Source of the DNA: Actinomadura madurae
Lineage (GTDB): Bacteria; Actinomycetota; Actinomycetes; Streptosporangiales; Streptosporangiaceae
Reading direction: 5' to 3'
Assembly (NCBI RefSeq): GCF_900115095.1
Contig: NZ_FOVH01000015.1
Coordinates: forward strand, 124,001-188,000
DNA: 64,000 nucleotides
The notes beneath the pieces were generated by a model. That model was not told where the DNA came from. It saw only the letters and a list, made by a program, of their open reading frames with translations, and made no database searches. Positions 24,200 through 31,988 of the stretch are shown here, one piece after another. The first letter of the stretch is position 1, and the number at the start of each line of letters is the position of its first letter. Made by a program: the position numbers and the translations under genes.

Positions 24200-25027
24200 T
24201 CAGCGACTGAGCGCTCTGCAGTATGCATGTGTGGCGACCAGAATTGCGAGAATCAGGATTGCTGTGAGCGAGACCGCTGCGACCAGGTCTGCATTCCGGG
24301 CCGGAAAGCTCGTGGTATCAGTGACTGGGTTTCCCCATAATTGGCGACAAAGATTGACAACGGCACTCACCGGATTCCATTCCGCGATGAAGCGTGCCCA
24401 CGCCGGCATCTCCTGAACGGCCAAAAAACTGTTGGAGAGAAAGGAGAAGAATATCAGTATGAGCACACACAGCGGGCTGAGACTTTCAGGATTACGCACC
24501 AGCAGCCCCATGGCAACACCCACCCAGACCATTGTGTAGGTGAACGCCATTATCAGGAGGAGACCTCCGACTGTGGACAGGAAACCTTCGTGAGATCGCC
24601 ATCCCATGAGCAGGCCAACGGTCATGACGATTGACAGACCCAGCGCTGCGAGGATTGATTCAGCGAGCGCGTATCCAAAAAGGAGGGCGACCCTGGATGC
24701 AGGTAGGGTGCGCATCCGCTCGGTCACTCCTCGGTCGAGATCGAGTGCTACGCCTAGGGACGCCGGAGAGACACTCGACAGGCCTACCTGGACCGCTATT
24801 CCTGCCATGATGAACTCTGAATAGTTACCGCTGCCGGGGACCGTGATAGAGTCCCGGAAGAGATATCCGACAGAGAAGATCATGATTAGCGGATTCAGTG
24901 AGACGCTAAGGACTGTTCCCGGAGCTCTCTGCAAGTGGTGGACACGACGGCCGACTACGGCGGTTACGTCACCCATCGCGGCCAAGAGTCGGTCGTCCCA
25001 CTGGAGTCGGGCAGGCTTGGGGGTCAT
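24200..25027 (-). CDS. ABC-2 type transporter permease, DrrB-like
   Basis: A 275-residue integral membrane protein with about six helices. Visible hydrophobic segments are VLSVSLNPLIMIFSVGYLF, ILAALGLSIVMTVGLLMG, VGGLLLIMAFTYTMVWVGVA, LCVLILIFFSFLSNSF and AAVSLTAILILAILVAT. The ABC-2 signature surrounds LDLDRGVTERMRTLPASRVA, as in daunorubicin-resistance DrrB proteins. It overlaps the ATPase gene by 4 bases, and together they form an exporter. As the last gene of the RiPP/isoprenoid operon it probably exports the final product or provides self-resistance. Confidence 0.9.
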   Translation of the reverse strand: MTPKPARLQWDDRLLAAMGDVTAVVGRRVHHLQRAPGTVLSVSLNPLIMIFSVGYLFRDSITVPGSGNYSEFIMAGIAVQVGLSSVSPASLGVALDLDRGVTERMRTLPASRVALLFGYALAESILAALGLSIVMTVGLLMGWRSHEGFLSTVGGLLLIMAFTYTMVWVGVAMGLLVRNPESLSPLCVLILIFFSFLSNSFLAVQEMPAWARFIAEWNPVSAVVNLCRQLWGNPVTDTTSFPARNADLVAAVSLTAILILAILVATHAYCRALSR

Positions 25028-25992
25028 GAACGGCAGTCCTGTTCGGTGAGGTCGAAGAAGGCCTCCTCTAGCGAGGGACTTCGCAGCGCGAACTGAGATA
25101 CCTCGACATGGACTGTGGCCAGGGCATGGATAGCCGCCGCGGCAGTCTTGACGCCGCCGTCGAGTCCCACGGAGATGCGACTACGGGAGGCGTCGATATT
25201 CGGTCGTCCGACGGTATAAGGGAAGACGGCCTTCAGCGCTGTGGAGATGTCTGCCGGATGGACCAGTGTTACTTCAAGCCGTTCCCCGCCTACTTGTCTT
25301 TTGAGCCCGTCCGGGGTGCCCTCCGCGATGACCCTGCCGCGATCGATGACGGCGACCTGGTGCGCGAGCGCGTCGATCTCTCCGAGGTATTGGCTGGTCA
25401 GCAGAACGGTCACGCCGTCGGCGACAAGTTCGCGGACGAACGCCCACAACAGCAGGCGGCCACGCGGGTCCAGGCCCGCCGTCGGTTCATCGAGGAACAG
25501 CACCTGCGGCTGGGCGATGGTGCAGATGGCCAGGTCGAGCCTGCGACGCGTACCGCCTGAATAGGTACGGACCCGGTGGTCGGCGATAGGGCCGAGTTCG
25601 AATCTCTCCAACAGTTGCCCAGCACGCTCAACCAGTTCTCTTCGACCCACACGCGCGAGCCTGCCGAACAACTCCACGTTTTCCCTGCCGGTGAGCTGGT
25701 CGTCGAGCGCAGTGTATTGACCGGACACACCGATCCGGCGGCGGATCTCGTGCGGCTGACGGATGATGTCAAATCCGGCCACGGTCGCGCGTCCCGAATC
25801 GGGCGTTAGCTGTGTCGTCAGCACACGCATAAGAGTTGTCTTTCCGGCACCGTTCGATCCGAGCAGCCCCATCACCGTTCCCCTCGGAATGGAAAGGCTT
25901 ACTCCGGCGAGCGCGTCCGGCGTCGTCCGGTAGTCCTTGCAGAGGCCCTCGGCAACGACCATCGATTCCTGGCTGAGCTCCATCGGCGCCAC
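25024..25992 (-). CDS. ABC transporter ATP-binding protein, DrrA-like
   Basis: A 322-residue ATPase of the daunorubicin-resistance/DrrA subfamily. Walker A is LLGSNGAGKTTLMRVLTTQL (about residues 44-63), the signature is TYSGGTRRRLDLA (about 142-154), and Walker B is VLFLDEPTAGLDP (about 161-173). The C-terminal 100-residue extension after the nucleotide domain is the DrrA type. The GTG at 25992 directly follows the TGA of the polyprenyl synthase; the internal ATG at 25983 is an alternative. It works with the 24200-25027 permease. Confidence 0.92.
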   Translation of the reverse strand: MAPMELSQESMVVAEGLCKDYRTTPDALAGVSLSIPRGTVMGLLGSNGAGKTTLMRVLTTQLTPDSGRATVAGFDIIRQPHEIRRRIGVSGQYTALDDQLTGRENVELFGRLARVGRRELVERAGQLLERFELGPIADHRVRTYSGGTRRRLDLAICTIAQPQVLFLDEPTAGLDPRGRLLLWAFVRELVADGVTVLLTSQYLGEIDALAHQVAVIDRGRVIAEGTPDGLKRQVGGERLEVTLVHPADISTALKAVFPYTVGRPNIDASRSRISVGLDGGVKTAAAAIHALATVHVEVSQFALRSPSLEEAFFDLTEQDCRS

Positions 25993-27087
25993 TCAGCGAT
26001 CCCGGTGACTGGCATAGGAGGCGAGGCTCAGCAAGGCGTCGTGTACGGACGGCGTGAGTGGGATGTCATTGAGCCGCTGCTTCGCCGTCCTGGTCAGCTC
26101 GCCAATCCGTTCCTCGGTGGCGGCCACGGCGCCGGTCTCAGTAAGCAACCGGCGGAGGCCCTGTATCCCGGCATCGTCAACATTCGGGCACCGGAGCAGA
26201 TCTTGTAGCTCCTTCGCTTGAGCGGCGGACGCGCGCTCCTGCGCCAGGCACAACAGCACCGTGGCCTTGCCTAGACGGAGATCGTCGGCCGCTGGTTTGC
26301 CAGTAAGCGCGGGATCCCCGAAAGCACCCAGCAGATCGTCGCGAAGCTGGAACGCCTCGCCTAGCGGAAGTGCGTAGGCGCTGTAGCCACGGAGGAGCGC
26401 AGGACCTGCCCCAGCGAGGATGCCGCCCAAGTGCAGCGGCCTTTCAACGGTGTATTTAGTCGTCTTGTAGAGAACAATCCTCCGGGCCTCATGCACCGAG
26501 CACGACCAGCCAGCTTGCGCCAGGACGTCAAGGTACTGGCCAGCGAACAGTTCCGTGAACATCTCTGCCATCAGCCGTCTGGCGAAGGCCGCACGGCTTC
26601 TCGACTCAGTAGCCTCGTCCAGGAGTTCATGGAACCAGCCTAGACACAGATCACCCAGAAGGATCGCTACGGCGACTCCGAACTCATCCGACGAACCGCG
26701 GCAACCGGACGAAGCATGCAGGTCCACATAACTTCGATGCATGGTTGGGGAACCGCGTCGTATCTGGCTGCCATCCATGATGTCATCGTGGATGAGAGCA
26801 AAGGCGTGCAATAACTCCAATGCCGCCCCGGCCCTGACGATCCCGTCGTCCTCCGGCGCGCCACCGGCGCCACACCAGCCCCAGTGGCAGAAGGCAGCCC
26901 TCAGTCTCTTGCCGCCTTGAAGGAAGTCCTCAAGATTTGCTATCACCTTTGGCCAGAGCGAGCCTGCGTCGCCGTCGCCCACCATGTCGTGTATCCGCGC
27001 TCCTCGCTCCAGCACAAAGTTGTTGATGACCTCGGCCGTGCGGAGCCGCAGCCCACTCAGGGTTGAGGCGAACGGTTCCTCCAACAT
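25993..27087 (-). CDS. Polyprenyl (geranylgeranyl-type) diphosphate synthase
   Basis: A 364-residue trans-isoprenyl diphosphate synthase that condenses isopentenyl diphosphate with an allylic diphosphate. The first aspartate-rich motif is FALIHDDIMDGS (DDIMD about residues 101-105) with RRGSPTMHR shortly after. The substrate-binding GGKRLRAAF is near 58-66. The second motif is FQLRDDLLGAFGDP; its DDLLG replaces the canonical DDxxD end, as happens in some short-chain bacterial synthases. ATG 27087 follows AGGAG at about 6 bases. It sits 11 bases below the UbiA gene, so it probably supplies the prenyl donor to that enzyme. Chain length cannot be read reliably. Confidence 0.92.
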   Translation of the reverse strand: MLEEPFASTLSGLRLRTAEVINNFVLERGARIHDMVGDGDAGSLWPKVIANLEDFLQGGKRLRAAFCHWGWCGAGGAPEDDGIVRAGAALELLHAFALIHDDIMDGSQIRRGSPTMHRSYVDLHASSGCRGSSDEFGVAVAILLGDLCLGWFHELLDEATESRSRAAFARRLMAEMFTELFAGQYLDVLAQAGWSCSVHEARRIVLYKTTKYTVERPLHLGGILAGAGPALLRGYSAYALPLGEAFQLRDDLLGAFGDPALTGKPAADDLRLGKATVLLCLAQERASAAQAKELQDLLRCPNVDDAGIQGLRRLLTETGAVAATEERIGELTRTAKQRLNDIPLTPSVHDALLSLASYASHRDR

Positions 27088-27098
27088 GCGCACTCCTT

Positions 27099-28139
27099 TC
27101 AGGAAGCGGACATCGCTTGGAGCCCTTGGAGGGATCGCCTGATCCCGCCGCGGACCACCCTGCGGCGGTAGAGGTAGTGACCCGTCCAGGCGACCACTTG
27201 GATCAGCGTGAATGTGGCCAGGGATACGTCAGGGGCGAGCGCAGCCAGGACCGCCGCGTGTCGGAGTTGATCGCTGATCTTGATTGGACCGAGGTCATCG
27301 ATGCGCCGGAGGCGGCCTCTGTCCTGCTCGGCCAGGGTTTTCAGGACACTCTGATACGACACGGCGAGAAGGGCCAGGCTGGCGAACGCAAAGGGAAGCC
27401 CGTAGATCGCCTGGTCGGCGAGGGCGAAGATGATGAGGACAAGGAGCCAGCTGGACAGCACCATTCTGATCATGAACCGGAAGGCCGCAGGCGCGCCAAC
27501 GCGTACGGGGTAGGACCGGTTGCCGGCTTGTTCGTCCAAGTCGACGTCGTGCAGGGCGGTGATGATGTTGCCGCTGACAAAGGTGATCGTCGTGTAGGCC
27601 AGCAGTACGGCGAACAGCCCGGTGTCATGGTGACCAGCGACCAGCCATGCCCAGATCAGCGGGAAACCCATGGGGAAGGCGATGATGACCGAAGTGATCA
27701 CTCCCAGAGGCTTCACCGCGGAGTAGAGCCGAAAGGCAGCCAGGGACGCCGCGACCATGGCGAGCACAGCGACAAACCATCGCCAGTGCGGGAGGGTCCA
27801 CCACAGAACGAAAGACCCCGCACCCAGATAGCCGCAGGCGGCGAGCCCTGCCGCCCGCTGAGTCAGCAGGCCTGCTGGCAGCGGTAGGTACGGGGCCGTG
27901 ACTCGATCGCCCTCAATATCACCGAGGTCGTTCACGATCTGCATGGCGGCGGATCCGAGGACGACGAAGGCGCACAACCCGGCTAGCGGCACAAGGCTGG
28001 CGGACTCACCAGGTGCCGCTCCGGCCCACCAGCCCATGAAGATGAACATGAGCAGACCTTGCAGGTGAACGCGGCCCATCCATAGCGACGCTTCCAGTTG
28101 CAGTGCTTTGACATGCAACCAGCGGACGGTATCAGGCAT
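27099..28139 (-). CDS. UbiA-family integral membrane prenyltransferase
   Basis: A 346-residue membrane protein with about nine helices. The first Mg-diphosphate motif is NDLGDIEGD (about residues 70-78, NDxxDxxxD). The second is DVDLDEQAGNRSYPVR (about 198-213, DxxxD). UbiA enzymes transfer a polyprenyl chain to an acceptor (quinone precursor, heme, sugar phosphate), and some act as terpene cyclases. The gene overlaps the HExxH gene by 8 bases (start 28139) and precedes the polyprenyl synthase. Finding it inside an FxSxx peptide operon is unusual. Acceptors could be the modified peptide, a separate aromatic compound, or none if it cyclises. Confidence 0.9.
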   Translation of the reverse strand: MPDTVRWLHVKALQLEASLWMGRVHLQGLLMFIFMGWWAGAAPGESASLVPLAGLCAFVVLGSAAMQIVNDLGDIEGDRVTAPYLPLPAGLLTQRAAGLAACGYLGAGSFVLWWTLPHWRWFVAVLAMVAASLAAFRLYSAVKPLGVITSVIIAFPMGFPLIWAWLVAGHHDTGLFAVLLAYTTITFVSGNIITALHDVDLDEQAGNRSYPVRVGAPAAFRFMIRMVLSSWLLVLIIFALADQAIYGLPFAFASLALLAVSYQSVLKTLAEQDRGRLRRIDDLGPIKISDQLRHAAVLAALAPDVSLATFTLIQVVAWTGHYLYRRRVVRGGIRRSLQGLQAMSAS

Positions 28140-29958
28140 CGACACAGGCCGACTTCGAGTTGTCAGCCGGTTGGTGTCCCGGCCGAGCTTCTTCCACAGC
28201 TCGCAGCCATACCGCGAGTTGGGGAAGGGAAGCCGTCACGTCTGCGGGCAGCCGCCGGTAGACGTCGACGACGACTTCGGGTATATGGAGGAGCACGTCG
28301 CGCGCCGTACCGTGGTGCGTGCGGGCTTCGGAAAGAACGAGACCAGCCCACGCGCCGAAGTCGTCCGCTCGGTCCGTCACCTTGTGCCGATAACCAGCGG
28401 AAGCTGCCCGAAAGTCGCCGTTCACATAACAGGTGTCAGGCTCGGTTCCCCCTTGGCCGTCGGGAGATCCCTTCAACCGGTCATAAAGAAGTCTGAGGCG
28501 TGTTGAAGGATCGGCGGTGCGGGGCGGGTTCACCTCTTCGATGTCGACGTGCCTTACTGTCGGTGCATCGAATCTCGCGATCCACTCAGCAGCTAGCTTA
28601 GCCGCGATATCCGCACTCAGCCGCCTATTGCGTAGCCGCCACGACACTCGGTGGTCAGCGGCGGCCCATTCGGCGTGCTCCTTGGCATTCTGGTCGATAG
28701 GCTGATCCAGCAGTGTACGCAGCGCGCCCTTGATGCCGTCGACAAAGGCCCTGCCCGCCTCAGTTAGGTAAGGGTACGCATCCAGTTGGCTCACCGCCTG
28801 CCATGTCTGATCACGCCAGCGTGCGAGTTCCACGTTAGCCAAGACGGCGTCGGAAGCGCCAACGGCCCGTCGGTGTGCATTCCAGAACTGGGCCACACCG
28901 AGATGGGCGTAGATTCCGTGGAGGAAGGGGCCTAGCGGGCGGGGATCATCGCGCCACGGTGCGTAGAATAGGTCGTCTGCTCCGCCACGGTACAAGCGGG
29001 CCGCATCCAGAATCACAGAGAGCTTGGCGTGCTGGAACTCATGAACGAGCGTGACGGCCAGAACATGCGGATCCGACGGACGTGACGTGGCGATCGCGCC
29101 GAATGCGGCATCCGAGGTAAAACTCCGGGTCCCGTGACGGGGAGTTCGCAGCGGCACGATGCTCCGCAATCCGATGGCGATGGCCTCGGCATGTTCACGA
29201 TGGTGGGATTCCAGAAGCTCCCATGCCGCTTCCAGGGATCTGTGCCACAACTCATAGCCTGGCTCGTCGAGCCTGCCGACCAACTCGCCCTTCGGATAGG
29301 TATCGCTGAGCAGTCCGTACTGAAACTCTTCGTCGAGTTCGACGTCTAGAATGCTCTCGCGGCCGATCCGGACTCGCCGGACCTCGATGAACGATGCGAG
29401 TTCCGACGGCGCAGAGGTCGGGATACTGACCGCGCCGCTGCCGCCCCTAATGGAAGTCTCCTCTGGCGTCACATCAACCGAGGCGGTTCCCGAGCGGTGG
29501 CTGTCGCTAAGTTGCACCCTACCTACCGAGGGCAGGCGCACGGCACCCTGACACATTGGAGCTACGACATGGGACGTCTCCCGCGCTTCGATTGCGGCTG
29601 CGGCGGCAACCGAACCCAGATACAGCCATGGGGTCGGGTTTTCCGGATCGAAGTTTCCTGGTCCCCTGTCTAACAACCGGAGGCATTGCGTCACCCAAGC
29701 ACCCGTGTGCGGGCGGCTCAGATACCAGGCAACCAGCTCGGGGCTGCTCCTCTGAATCCTGGCGAGTGTCGAGTAACTCTCCCATAGGTGATCGCAGACC
29801 ATCCCCTCGAGAGTGCTCGGTGCACGCTCCAGGAGTACTCGCAAGCCAAGCAGGGTCTTCGTTGCCCGAGCGGAGCGCAGCCGCTTGATCGTTCCCGGGG
29901 CAGCGAAACCACGAGCCAGCGATTCCAGGTCCCCGGAAGTTATGAGGCTTTCGTTCAT
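28132..29958 (-). CDS. HExxH-motif putative peptide-modifying protein (mod_HExxH type, FxSxx systems)
   Basis: A 608-residue soluble protein. The defining motif is VHEFQHAKLSVILDA (HEFQH about residues 306-310), followed by FYAPWRDDPRPLGPFLHGIY and HLGVAQFW (about 331-358). This is the arrangement of the HExxH domain found next to or fused with FxsB radical SAM maturases and annotated as an alpha-ketoglutarate-dependent HExxH-type peptide beta-hydroxylase. The N-terminal 280 and C-terminal 200 residues are unassigned helical or mixed regions. ATG 29958 is chosen because GAGAAGG stands 8 bases upstream, 5 bases after the radical SAM stop. It presumably hydroxylates or otherwise processes the precursor at 31219-31356. 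Confidence 0.85.
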   Translation of the reverse strand: MNESLITSGDLESLARGFAAPGTIKRLRSARATKTLLGLRVLLERAPSTLEGMVCDHLWESYSTLARIQRSSPELVAWYLSRPHTGAWVTQCLRLLDRGPGNFDPENPTPWLYLGSVAAAAAIEARETSHVVAPMCQGAVRLPSVGRVQLSDSHRSGTASVDVTPEETSIRGGSGAVSIPTSAPSELASFIEVRRVRIGRESILDVELDEEFQYGLLSDTYPKGELVGRLDEPGYELWHRSLEAAWELLESHHREHAEAIAIGLRSIVPLRTPRHGTRSFTSDAAFGAIATSRPSDPHVLAVTLVHEFQHAKLSVILDAARLYRGGADDLFYAPWRDDPRPLGPFLHGIYAHLGVAQFWNAHRRAVGASDAVLANVELARWRDQTWQAVSQLDAYPYLTEAGRAFVDGIKGALRTLLDQPIDQNAKEHAEWAAADHRVSWRLRNRRLSADIAAKLAAEWIARFDAPTVRHVDIEEVNPPRTADPSTRLRLLYDRLKGSPDGQGGTEPDTCYVNGDFRAASAGYRHKVTDRADDFGAWAGLVLSEARTHHGTARDVLLHIPEVVVDVYRRLPADVTASLPQLAVWLRAVEEARPGHQPADNSKSACVDA

Positions 29959-29963
29959 TCGCT

Positions 29964-31193
29964 TCACCTTCTCGCAGCCACAAGGTCCCTAAGGACCCTG
30001 TCGTGGATGTGAGTAATGAGCTTCATCAAGTCCGTGCAGTAGACCGACGGATTAAGGAAGCCGACGCCCTCCCGATATCGGTGGGTGTAGAGGCCACCGC
30101 CACAAACGTCACGGAAACGACACGCTTGGCATGTATCTGCGAGACCCTCTACGCCAAGCTGCCTCGCCACGATTGCGGGATGTTCCAGCGCATCGTCGAG
30201 CGGGTTATCTCGCACATTCAAATTCGTGCTCGGCGCACCTTGAAATGCGGACTTGAGCGAATCCACCTGCTGGAGTTCCCCGTCGGTCTCGATCACGACC
30301 AGGGTCACCGGTTCAACTCCGAACGTCTCAGAACTTGCCGGGCGCTTCAGAAGCAGCCCTATCAGGCTCTGGAATGTCCTTATCCCGGGCCGGGGTGGCG
30401 GCGATTCGTACCACTTGTCAAAGATGGTGATCAGCCAGTCCGCGTACGGGGTGCCGGCGCCATCAGGCAGGTTCGGTGGTCGCTCAGTCCAATTTCCATG
30501 CGGCAACAGGAAATCGATGATCGGCGGCTCGAATGCCGCGAGTCCTTCATATGCGGCGATGGGGTCGTTACGGACGTCGATGGTGCATAGTAGACCGGAG
30601 AAGAGTTCGCGAAACTGCGACTGGTTCAGCAGTTCCAACCCTCGGGATACGGCCTGATAGCTACCCTGGCCATTGCGATATCTCCGGTGACGGTCGTTAG
30701 CGTCGTCGTCGCCGTCAAGGCTGACACCAACCCGTATTCGGTGGCGGCTCAAGATTCGCAGGATCTCCTCGTTGAGGAGCGTTCCGTTCGTCTGGATCCG
30801 CAGGTCGACGTCGGTGTCCGACCTCACTGCCGCGCGCAGCGTGCGAGCGGTGTAGTCCAACATGTCCGAACCGACCAGGAGAGGCTCCCCTCCGTGCAGG
30901 ACCACCTGCACGGAGGGGAGTCGATGCGTCCGCGCGTGCTCAGCTATGCGGGCCGCTGTCGCGGCCAGCGTCTTCCGGCTCATGTTCACCGACCGCTGCC
31001 GCCAGCTCTGATCAGCGAGCTCGTACATGTAGCAGTAGTCGCACGCAAGATTGCATCGCTCATGCAACTTCACGATGAACTGCCGGAAGGGGACGGCCTG
31101 CCATCCTTGCGCACGTAGCGACCGAACATCTAGAAGATCGTCCGGCCAGTGGCCTGATGGTGATGGCCGCGATTCCGTGGCTGGGCCGCGCAC
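29964..31193 (-). CDS. fxsB: FxsB-type radical SAM/SPASM peptide maturase
   Basis: A 409-residue radical SAM enzyme. The cluster motif is CNLACDYC (C47, C51, C54), followed by YMYELADQSWR. VVLHGGEPLLVG and RIQTNGTLLNE are core strands. The C-terminal SPASM region reads CQACRFRDVCGGGLYTHRY and NPSVYCTDL. This pattern, including QFIVKLHERC and DFLLPHGNW, matches FxsB. That family belongs to the three-residue cyclophane-forming maturases, which join an aromatic side chain to a residue two positions on. I prefer GTG 31193 because GGAGG stands 7 bases upstream. The longer TTG-started frame would overlap the precursor gene. Its substrate is the peptide ending FASCI. Confidence 0.92.
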   Translation of the reverse strand: MRGPATESRPSPSGHWPDDLLDVRSLRAQGWQAVPFRQFIVKLHERCNLACDYCYMYELADQSWRQRSVNMSRKTLAATAARIAEHARTHRLPSVQVVLHGGEPLLVGSDMLDYTARTLRAAVRSDTDVDLRIQTNGTLLNEEILRILSRHRIRVGVSLDGDDDANDRHRRYRNGQGSYQAVSRGLELLNQSQFRELFSGLLCTIDVRNDPIAAYEGLAAFEPPIIDFLLPHGNWTERPPNLPDGAGTPYADWLITIFDKWYESPPPRPGIRTFQSLIGLLLKRPASSETFGVEPVTLVVIETDGELQQVDSLKSAFQGAPSTNLNVRDNPLDDALEHPAIVARQLGVEGLADTCQACRFRDVCGGGLYTHRYREGVGFLNPSVYCTDLMKLITHIHDRVLRDLVAARR

Positions 31194-31218
31194 TGGCGCA
31201 CCTCCGTGGGCTGTCGAT

Positions 31219-31356
31219 TCAGATGCAGGAGGCAAAAGTGCGCACGATCTTGTCGGCGGAGTCGTCTGGGTCCGTCTGCAGCGCTTCGATAATCGGCGTG
31301 CAGCTAAGCTCGGCGAGCTCGTCCATGGTCAGGTCACTGAAGTCGTCAATGCTCAC
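31219..31356 (-). CDS. fxsA: FxSxx-COOH RiPP precursor peptide (FxsA-like), ends FASCI
   Basis: A 45-residue acidic peptide when started at GTG 31356, which follows GAGGAG by 6 bases; ATG 31374 would give 51 residues. The leader reads SIDDFSDLTMDELAELS, the Asp/Leu-rich pattern with L-x-x-L spacing seen in FxSxx precursors. The C-terminus is KIVRTFASCI. The last five residues Phe-Ala-Ser-Cys-Ile match F-x-S-x-x at the free carboxyl end. It stands 25 bases upstream of the FxsB gene. The Phe and Ser are the predicted cross-linked pair. Cys at the penultimate position is noteworthy because prenylation genes follow in the operon. Confidence 0.85.
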   Translation of the reverse strand: MSIDDFSDLTMDELAELSCTPIIEALQTDPDDSADKIVRTFASCI

Positions 31357-31801
31357 GTTGATCTCCTCGATCATCCGTAGTGTCTTTACTCCGAGAACTC
31401 TAGGTATTCGCGGATCTCCAATGGCTGCCCCTCTCCGTGCCGGAGGTTCGATCGCATCCGTGTGGATGGACTGATCAGCACACAGACGATGGTGATCGAT
31501 ACCGCTCACCAGGAGCCGACCGAAATCTCACCAAACGCTTGCCGCTTCCTGGCCACTGGTGTGTGGCAACTGATCACGTGGTGGACAGTCCGCTGCGTGG
31601 CTCTACACGTCCACGGATGCGCGGTCGGCTCCGGGTGCCCTCCCTGCCTGACTGCTGCGAGACCGGGGACGAATGAGTCCTTCTGATGCGAAGCAGGGCG
31701 AGACAGGACGATCGACGCAATGACGATGCCCCTCTTCGACCAGGCCGCCATGTCGGGGCAAAATGGTCGGGTGACCAACGAGCGGCCGAGCGAGCAAACA
31801 C
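31357..31801. other. Divergent control region of the RiPP operon
   Basis: No convincing gene is seen in these 445 bases. It should hold the promoter of the seven-gene minus-strand operon and the upstream control region of the SARP-type gene. I could not recognise a clear -35/-10 pair or SARP direct repeats. Codon patterns of the open frames here are not those of real genes. Confidence 0.45.
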
Positions 31802-31919
31802 ATGGCACGCACCGAGCATGCCGACGTCGTCCTCAGCTCGGGGCTCGGCGGGTCCGTGGCCGCCTTCCGGCTGGCCGAGGCGGGACCGTCCGTCGTGGTG
31901 CTGGAGCGCGGCCCCGCGG
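31802..31919 (+). pseudogene. Fragment of a GMC/cholesterol-oxidase-type FAD gene, first 39 codons
   Basis: The frame MARTEHADVV, then GGSVAAFRLAEAGPSVVVLERG reads like the N-terminal FAD-binding strand-turn-helix of cholesterol-oxidase-like oxidoreductases. The first glycine of the GxGxxG turn has become Ser (LSSGLGGSV). After about 31919 the sequence is unrelated and the reading frame soon ends. It is a short relic, evidence of earlier rearrangement in the island. Confidence 0.55.
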
Positions 31920-31988
31920 CGACAGAACGCTCACATCCCAGCTCACCCAAGTACTTCAAGAAGAACCGCACCTGTGAGGAATCGAGGC

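Noticed and set aside
27063..27887. A 274-codon plus-strand frame opposite the UbiA gene
   Set aside because: It is hydrophilic and repetitive without a domain. The UbiA motifs are unambiguous on the other strand.
29964..31235. TTG start at 31235 for the radical SAM gene
   Set aside because: It would overlap the end of the precursor gene by 17 bases and has no ribosome-binding site. GTG 31193 has GGAGG 7 bases upstream.
31219..31509. A 96-residue version of the FxSxx precursor
   Set aside because: The extra N-terminal residues are Arg/Pro/His-rich, unlike precursor leaders, and lack a ribosome-binding site. GTG 31356 has GAGGAG at the right distance.
31603..31971. Minus-strand frame of 122 codons in the divergent control region
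   Set aside because: It is antisense to the GMC-type fragment, with no homology, start signal or coding-like codon pattern that I can support.
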